From NCBI GenBank assembly GCA_023416195.1, contig JAEZID010000343.1, forward strand, positions 1-10,428: DNA of 10,428 bases. Reading direction: 5' to 3'. The notes beneath the pieces are model-generated. The model had not been told where the DNA came from, ran no database searches, and was given only the letters and a program-made list of their open reading frames with translations. This document shows, in pieces, positions 6,189 through 10,428 of the stretch (position 1 is its first letter; every line of letters begins with the position of its first letter). This DNA comes from Pseudomonadota bacterium (GTDB lineage: Bacteria; Pseudomonadota; Alphaproteobacteria; Azospirillales; Azospirillaceae). The translations under genes and the position numbers were made by a program.

Positions 6189-7949
6189 ATGGCTCAGTTA
6201 ACAGCGTCAGATGTGTCTTCCTGGGAAACCGCTTTTGCAGCGCGGTCAGATTTGGCAGAGTACGGCGACAATTCCCTTGGGCTTTTTGCGCTTGCTCTTA
6301 GATTCGGAATTGAAGACTTAACAACCGTTGCCGCAGAGTCGATAACAGACGGCAACGATGATAAGAAATGCGATATAATTTATATTGATAGAGATAACGG
6401 CATAGCCGTTATTGCTCAGTGCTATAAATCGGCGAGACCAAAGTTTTCTGCTCCATCAAACAAAGCAAGCGATCTTAATACTGCAGCAGCTTGGCTTTTA
6501 CAGAGGCCAATCAAAGATCTTCCCGAAAGAATAAAATCTTCCGCGGAAGAATTGCGCGAAGCCCTAAAGGCAAAGCAGATCAACGAAATTAATTTTTGGT
6601 ATGTTCACAATTTAGCAGAATCAGATAATGTTAAGAATGAAATAGACACAGTTATGCATACAGCGCAGTCGATACTGAGCAACCATTTCCCAGATTGTCA
6701 AGCAAAAATCCACGGACTTGAAATTGGCAAAAAGAAATTTGAAGAGTGGTACAACGACACCCTTTCGCCGATTCTGGTAAGTGACGAATTTGAGATTGTC
6801 ATATCTTCTGGCTTTGAAGTGGAAGGCCCAGAGTGGAAGGCGTTTGTGACCACCGTGCCAGCACGCTTCTTGCGGAGGACCTACCGCACCCACAAAACAA
6901 AGATATTTTCTGCAAACATTAGAGATTACCTAGGATCCCGCTCAAGCGACTCCAACATCAACAACGGAATAAAAAAATCAGCCGAGTCCGACCCTGACAA
7001 CTTTTGGGTTTTCAACAATGGAGTAACAATACTTGTTCATGAATTTGAAGAAAAGCAAAAGGGCAAAAAAAGGATTCTCGCCATCAGGGGGATGTCAATT
7101 GTCAACGGCGCACAAACTACTGGAGCCATCGGCTCTCTTACAAAATATCCCGCAGACACAACTGCCGTTTTGGCTAGGTTTGTGAAGACGGAAAATACAG
7201 ATTTAGTACGCAATATAATACAGTTTAACAACAGCCAGAACAAAGTTACAGCATCTGACTTCAGGAGCACTGATTCTATACAAAAAAGGATAAAAGAAGA
7301 AATGAGAGAATTCCCCTGCGCAGAATATGAGGGAGGCCGCAGAGGTGGATATGGTGACGCAATTAAACGACGCCCCAATCTGCTTCCGTCCTATACCGTC
7401 GGCCAAGCCCTAGCAGCCTTTCACGGCGACGCAGTAACCGCTTACAATCAAAAATCTGAAATCTGGGTAAACGATCGCCTATACGCAAAATACTTCAATG
7501 ACGACACAACTGCAGCTCATATAATATGCGCTTACTCACTTCTACGCGCTGTCGAAGCATTAAAACTGGACTTGGTTAGCCGAGCAAAAGCTGGAGGCGA
7601 TATAACGGATATCGAGAAAGACGTTCTTGACTTTTTTAGGAAAAGGGGATCTATCTACCTTTTTGTAGCCGCCGTTAGCTCGTGCATAGAAGTTTTTTTA
7701 GGGAGAAAGGTTCCAAATCTCTTCAGTCTTGAGTTCAAAGAGAAAGCCTCTCCGGAGCAAGCACAAGAAATCTGGTCCACTGTCGTAATGGTTGTAGCGC
7801 CGCTTTGCGTACATTTGAGCGAGGCTTTTGCTGACGGATTGAAGAATGCCAGCAGCGTTCAGCGCGCGATTACACGCTTCAAATCACTAGTAGCGGTAAC
7901 TGCAGGTCCTAACTCAGCCGTTTACAAGGAATTTGCTACAAACTTCTGA
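6189..7949 (+). CDS. AIPR-family (abortive phage infection) protein
   Basis: A 586-residue protein of the AIPR family (abortive infection phage resistance, Pfam AIPR), linked to phage defence. From residue about 236 the family core is clear: FSANIRDYLG, then FWVFNNGVTILV (272-283), GMSIVNGAQTTGAIGSL (301-317) and IIQFNNSQNKVTASDFRS (343-360). The N-terminal part has E50, then DGNDDKKCDIIYID (54-67) and IAQCYK (75-80). This resembles a PD-(D/E)xK nuclease core (D62, Q77, K80), though Q and K are two residues apart instead of one, so nuclease activity is inferred. ATG at 6189 is chosen over a GTG at 6171 because AAGAGG (6176-6181) lies 7 bases before it. Base composition is far lower in GC than the neighbours (20 of 60 in 7201-7260, against 41 of 60 in 4021-4080) and codons such as ATA, TTA and AGA are common: signs of transfer. 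No partner genes adjoin. Confidence 0.88.
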   Translation: MAQLTASDVSSWETAFAARSDLAEYGDNSLGLFALALRFGIEDLTTVAAESITDGNDDKKCDIIYIDRDNGIAVIAQCYKSARPKFSAPSNKASDLNTAAAWLLQRPIKDLPERIKSSAEELREALKAKQINEINFWYVHNLAESDNVKNEIDTVMHTAQSILSNHFPDCQAKIHGLEIGKKKFEEWYNDTLSPILVSDEFEIVISSGFEVEGPEWKAFVTTVPARFLRRTYRTHKTKIFSANIRDYLGSRSSDSNINNGIKKSAESDPDNFWVFNNGVTILVHEFEEKQKGKKRILAIRGMSIVNGAQTTGAIGSLTKYPADTTAVLARFVKTENTDLVRNIIQFNNSQNKVTASDFRSTDSIQKRIKEEMREFPCAEYEGGRRGGYGDAIKRRPNLLPSYTVGQALAAFHGDAVTAYNQKSEIWVNDRLYAKYFNDDTTAAHIICAYSLLRAVEALKLDLVSRAKAGGDITDIEKDVLDFFRKRGSIYLFVAAVSSCIEVFLGRKVPNLFSLEFKEKASPEQAQEIWSTVVMVVAPLCVHLSEAFADGLKNASSVQRAITRFKSLVAVTAGPNSAVYKEFATNF

Positions 7950-7960
7950 CAGCCAATAAT

Positions 7961-8003
7961 GCTTCTGCCCCTCGCCGATCGCATGCCGACAGGGGGCAGA
8001 AGC
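7961..8003. terminator. 11-bp perfect inverted repeat between convergent AIPR and acnA genes
   Basis: GCTTCTGCCCC (7961-7971) is repeated exactly inverted at 7993-8003, with a 21-base loop. It lies 11 bases after the AIPR stop and 25 bases beyond the acnA stop, so it could end transcription from both sides. Neither strand has a good T-run after the stem (GTAAATACTC on plus, ATTATTGGC on minus), so an intrinsic terminator is plausible but imperfect. It may also mark the edge of the acquired segment. Confidence 0.55.
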
Positions 8004-8028
8004 GTAAATACTCTTGTGTCGGTTGCCT

Positions 8029-10428
<2,400 letters not shown>

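Noticed and set aside
6020..8028. Transposon, integrase or tRNA attachment site around the AIPR gene
   Set aside because: No transposase or integrase reading frame, no tRNA-like sequence and no convincing direct repeats at the edges were found.

Overview
The window looks like chromosomal DNA of an alphaproteobacterium, most probably of the Azospirillum/Rhodospirillales type. This rests on very high GC and codon positions rich in G/C, the pairing of a small heat-shock protein with a DUF1150 protein under a RpoH-type promoter and a ROSE-like RNA leader, and the overall gene set. The exact genus is an inference. Both ends cut through genes: a glycosyltransferase at the left and aconitase at the right.

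Left part (1-2453, + strand): a family 2 glycosyltransferase of the GtrB/DPM1 type (5' end missing) overlaps by one base a GtrA-family four-helix membrane protein. The pair is typical of lipid-linked sugar synthesis and flipping for surface glycan decoration. It is followed by an FAD-dependent oxidoreductase of the L-2-hydroxyglutarate oxidase family.

Heat-shock unit (2478-3409, + strand): a complete transcription unit can be read: a sigma-32-like promoter, a leader of about 90 nt ending in a hairpin with the ROSE motif UCGCU opposite the Shine-Dalgarno sequence, hsp20 starting at GTG, a DUF1150 gene, and a strong intrinsic terminator. This is the clearest regulatory story in the window: transcriptional and translational heat control stacked on one operon.

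Middle (3450-6019): an unrecognised, mostly helical protein of about 350 residues with its own promoter candidate converges, 6 bases apart, on a minus-strand gene for a secreted DUF2141 protein. The latter is divergent from a membrane-anchored LytTR transcription factor with four transmembrane helices.

Accessory island (about 6070-8005): a single gene for an AIPR-family (abortive infection phage resistance) protein sits in DNA that is clearly poorer in GC than everything around it, with a different codon style. It has a PD-(D/E)xK-like N-terminal region and stands alone, without visible restriction-modification partners. It was probably acquired horizontally and is the best candidate here for an under-described defence function. 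An 11-bp perfect inverted repeat separates it from the convergent aconitase gene acnA, which fills the rest of the window on the minus strand. No tRNA, rRNA, CRISPR array, transposase or integrase was seen.
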